DNA of 20,707 bases from positions 1 to 20,707 of IMG/VR virus record IMGVR_UViG_3300040810_000490; one strand, written 5' to 3'. The notes beneath the pieces are model-generated. The model saw only the letters and a program-made list of their open reading frames with translations. It was not told the origin of the DNA and searched no databases. Of this stretch, positions 20,012 through 20,707 are shown piece by piece; position 1 is the stretch's first letter, and each line of letters opens with the position of its first letter. A program made the translations under genes and the position numbers. The stretch comes from a virus.

Positions 20012-20508
20012 TTTGAACCTTTAATTAACTCTGTCTTTTCACTACTGCTTCGCGTTGTACCAAACCAGTATTGCATTGAACCGCCCCACTCTTTAAGAAC
20101 CATGCCAAGAAGCATGTAAAGCACCTCACGCGCACCCTCTGGGGGCTCTAACCAAAACAATAAGAATACAATCACGCAAACTATAACCGTTAACCCAATA
20201 CTTAGAATTGCTGGCATGTTAGAGCGCTTGTGATTCTTTCTGGCATCCTGTTTGTCTTTTGCCTCAATCTCAAACACATCAACATCAAGCTTTTTCATTT
20301 CAGCTTTGAATTCTAAATCCATTTGCTTTAGTTTTGCTAAGTCGGCAGAGCTAGCACCCAATATAGCGTCGCTAATATCTTGCTCGCTTGCATTTTCATT
20401 GCCTAGCAGTTTGTCACCGATAAACTTTGTAGCTGCACCCGCAAGTGGGCCACCTAATGCGGTCGCAATTGTAGGCGCGATGCTGTTTAATGTATTTTTC
20501 CAATCCAT
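20008..20508 (-). CDS. Holin of the 3TM (gene-transfer-release) type
   Basis: From the ATG at 20508 (SD GAGG, TTAAAT spacer) the 166-aa product starts MDWKNTLNSIAPTIATALGG, then PLAGAATKFIGDKLLG: the APTIATALGGPLAG N-terminus typical of the 3TM holin family. The middle is a charged coil ending DARK, followed by hydrophobic segments about 99-120 and 128-150 and an end YWFGTTRSSSEKTELIKG that matches the family's Y-F-G-S-x-GS-x-K pattern. Holins make the inner-membrane hole that releases endolysin. A longer frame from 20571 adds 21 residues without an SD, so it is not used. Confidence 0.85.
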   Translation of the reverse strand: MDWKNTLNSIAPTIATALGGPLAGAATKFIGDKLLGNENASEQDISDAILGASSADLAKLKQMDLEFKAEMKKLDVDVFEIEAKDKQDARKNHKRSNMPAILSIGLTVIVCVIVFLLFWLEPPEGAREVLYMLLGMVLKEWGGSMQYWFGTTRSSSEKTELIKGSK

Positions 20509-20510
20509 AT

Positions 20511-20681
20511 TTAACCTCGCATAAATCCAAATAAAACAACCAGGCTTACAACTACAAAAGCCGCGATGCAAAACAAAGTAAACTTAAACTTACTCTGCTT
20601 TGTCTTTTTGTTTCTGTATTTCTTAACTAGCATTTTTTCACGCTCTCTATATTTACTCAATGCAAACTTCGACCTGCTCAT
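20511..20681 (-). CDS. Small one-TM protein before the holin
   Basis: From ATG at 20681 the 56-aa product starts MSRSKFALSKYREREKMLVK, then a basic stretch (KKYRNKKTKQSKFKF) and a hydrophobic segment FTLFCIAAFVVVSLVVLFG near the end. An internal ATG at 20633 (40 aa, MLVKKYRNKK) is a plausible alternative start; the 5' start has no clear SD. It lies 2 nt before the holin, so it may be a small lysis helper or a spanin-like anchor, but no lipobox is present. Function unknown. Confidence 0.6.
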   Translation of the reverse strand: MSRSKFALSKYREREKMLVKKYRNKKTKQSKFKFTLFCIAAFVVVSLVVLFGFMRG

Positions 20682-20707
20682 CAATGCCAATTTTATTTAA
20701 TAACTTA
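20653..20707 (-). CDS. C-terminal end of an unknown gene (5' end off window)
   Basis: The last 17 codons read KLLNKIGIDEQVEVCIE then TAA at 20653-20655, in a frame open to the right edge. It overlaps the start of the one-TM gene, in the style of the other phage genes here. The product cannot be named from so little. Confidence 0.5.
   Translation of the reverse strand, partial: KLLNKIGIDEQVEVCIE

Noticed and set aside
20509-20571. N-terminal extension of the holin (MHRGFCSCKPG...)
   Set aside because: No SD, cysteine-rich and unlike the family; it overlaps the coding end of the one-TM gene. The ATG at 20508 has a strong SD and a family-matching N-terminus.

Overview
The window is a 20.7 kb piece of an AT-rich tailed-phage (siphovirus-type) or prophage genome. 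The host is most likely a gammaproteobacterium, perhaps marine. That host guess is inference: it rests on low GC, consensus-like sigma70 promoters, strong Shine-Dalgarno (SD) sites, a Gram-negative-type lipoprotein, and capsid/tail families common in such phages. No integrase, repressor or replication gene is present, so temperate versus lytic cannot be decided here. Almost everything is read on the minus strand, so gene order runs from high to low coordinates.

Layout, right to left. (1) 20707-19835, lysis-type group: the tail end of an unknown gene, a one-TM small protein, a 3TM-type holin and a 58-aa gene, closed by a terminator. (2) 19766-18928: a near-consensus promoter drives a string of tiny genes including a likely HTH regulator. 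(3) 18908-17909: membrane proteins, with a possible out-of-frame overlapping gene. (4) 17890-17690: two terminators, promoter-like sequences, an operator-like palindrome and two hairpins before the late genes. (5) 17688-14122: small terminase, large terminase, DUF4055-type portal. (6) 14050-12923, accessory cassette: YopX-like protein, 56-aa protein, lipoprotein. (7) 12867-9550: Mu gpF/SPP1 gp7-like minor head protein, 54-aa protein, scaffold, major capsid, two small proteins. (8) 9569-8158: a promoter, a roughly 110-nt highly structured RNA leader, and a 414-aa beta-rich structural protein. (9) 8091-7507: four tiny genes on the opposite (+) strand with their own terminator, next to two small minus-strand genes. 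(10) 6800-1: head-tail connectors, tail terminator, major tail protein, chaperone, tape measure (513 aa), and two tail-tip proteins, the last cut by the window edge.

The core is an ordinary head-to-tail assembly line interrupted by accessory inserts at 14050-12923 and 8091-6867. The most interesting features are regulatory. The candidate RNA at 9429-9536 has five perfect helices, including a 9-bp pseudoknot, and starts almost exactly at a TATAAT promoter. Several gene junctions carry terminators fused to promoters: either the -35 box sits in the terminator loop (14108, 18926), or the predicted start site falls inside the 5' arm of the hairpin (12887, 6824). In the second arrangement read-through would stop but new transcripts would escape. 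These are predictions from sequence; no expression data or database searches were available.
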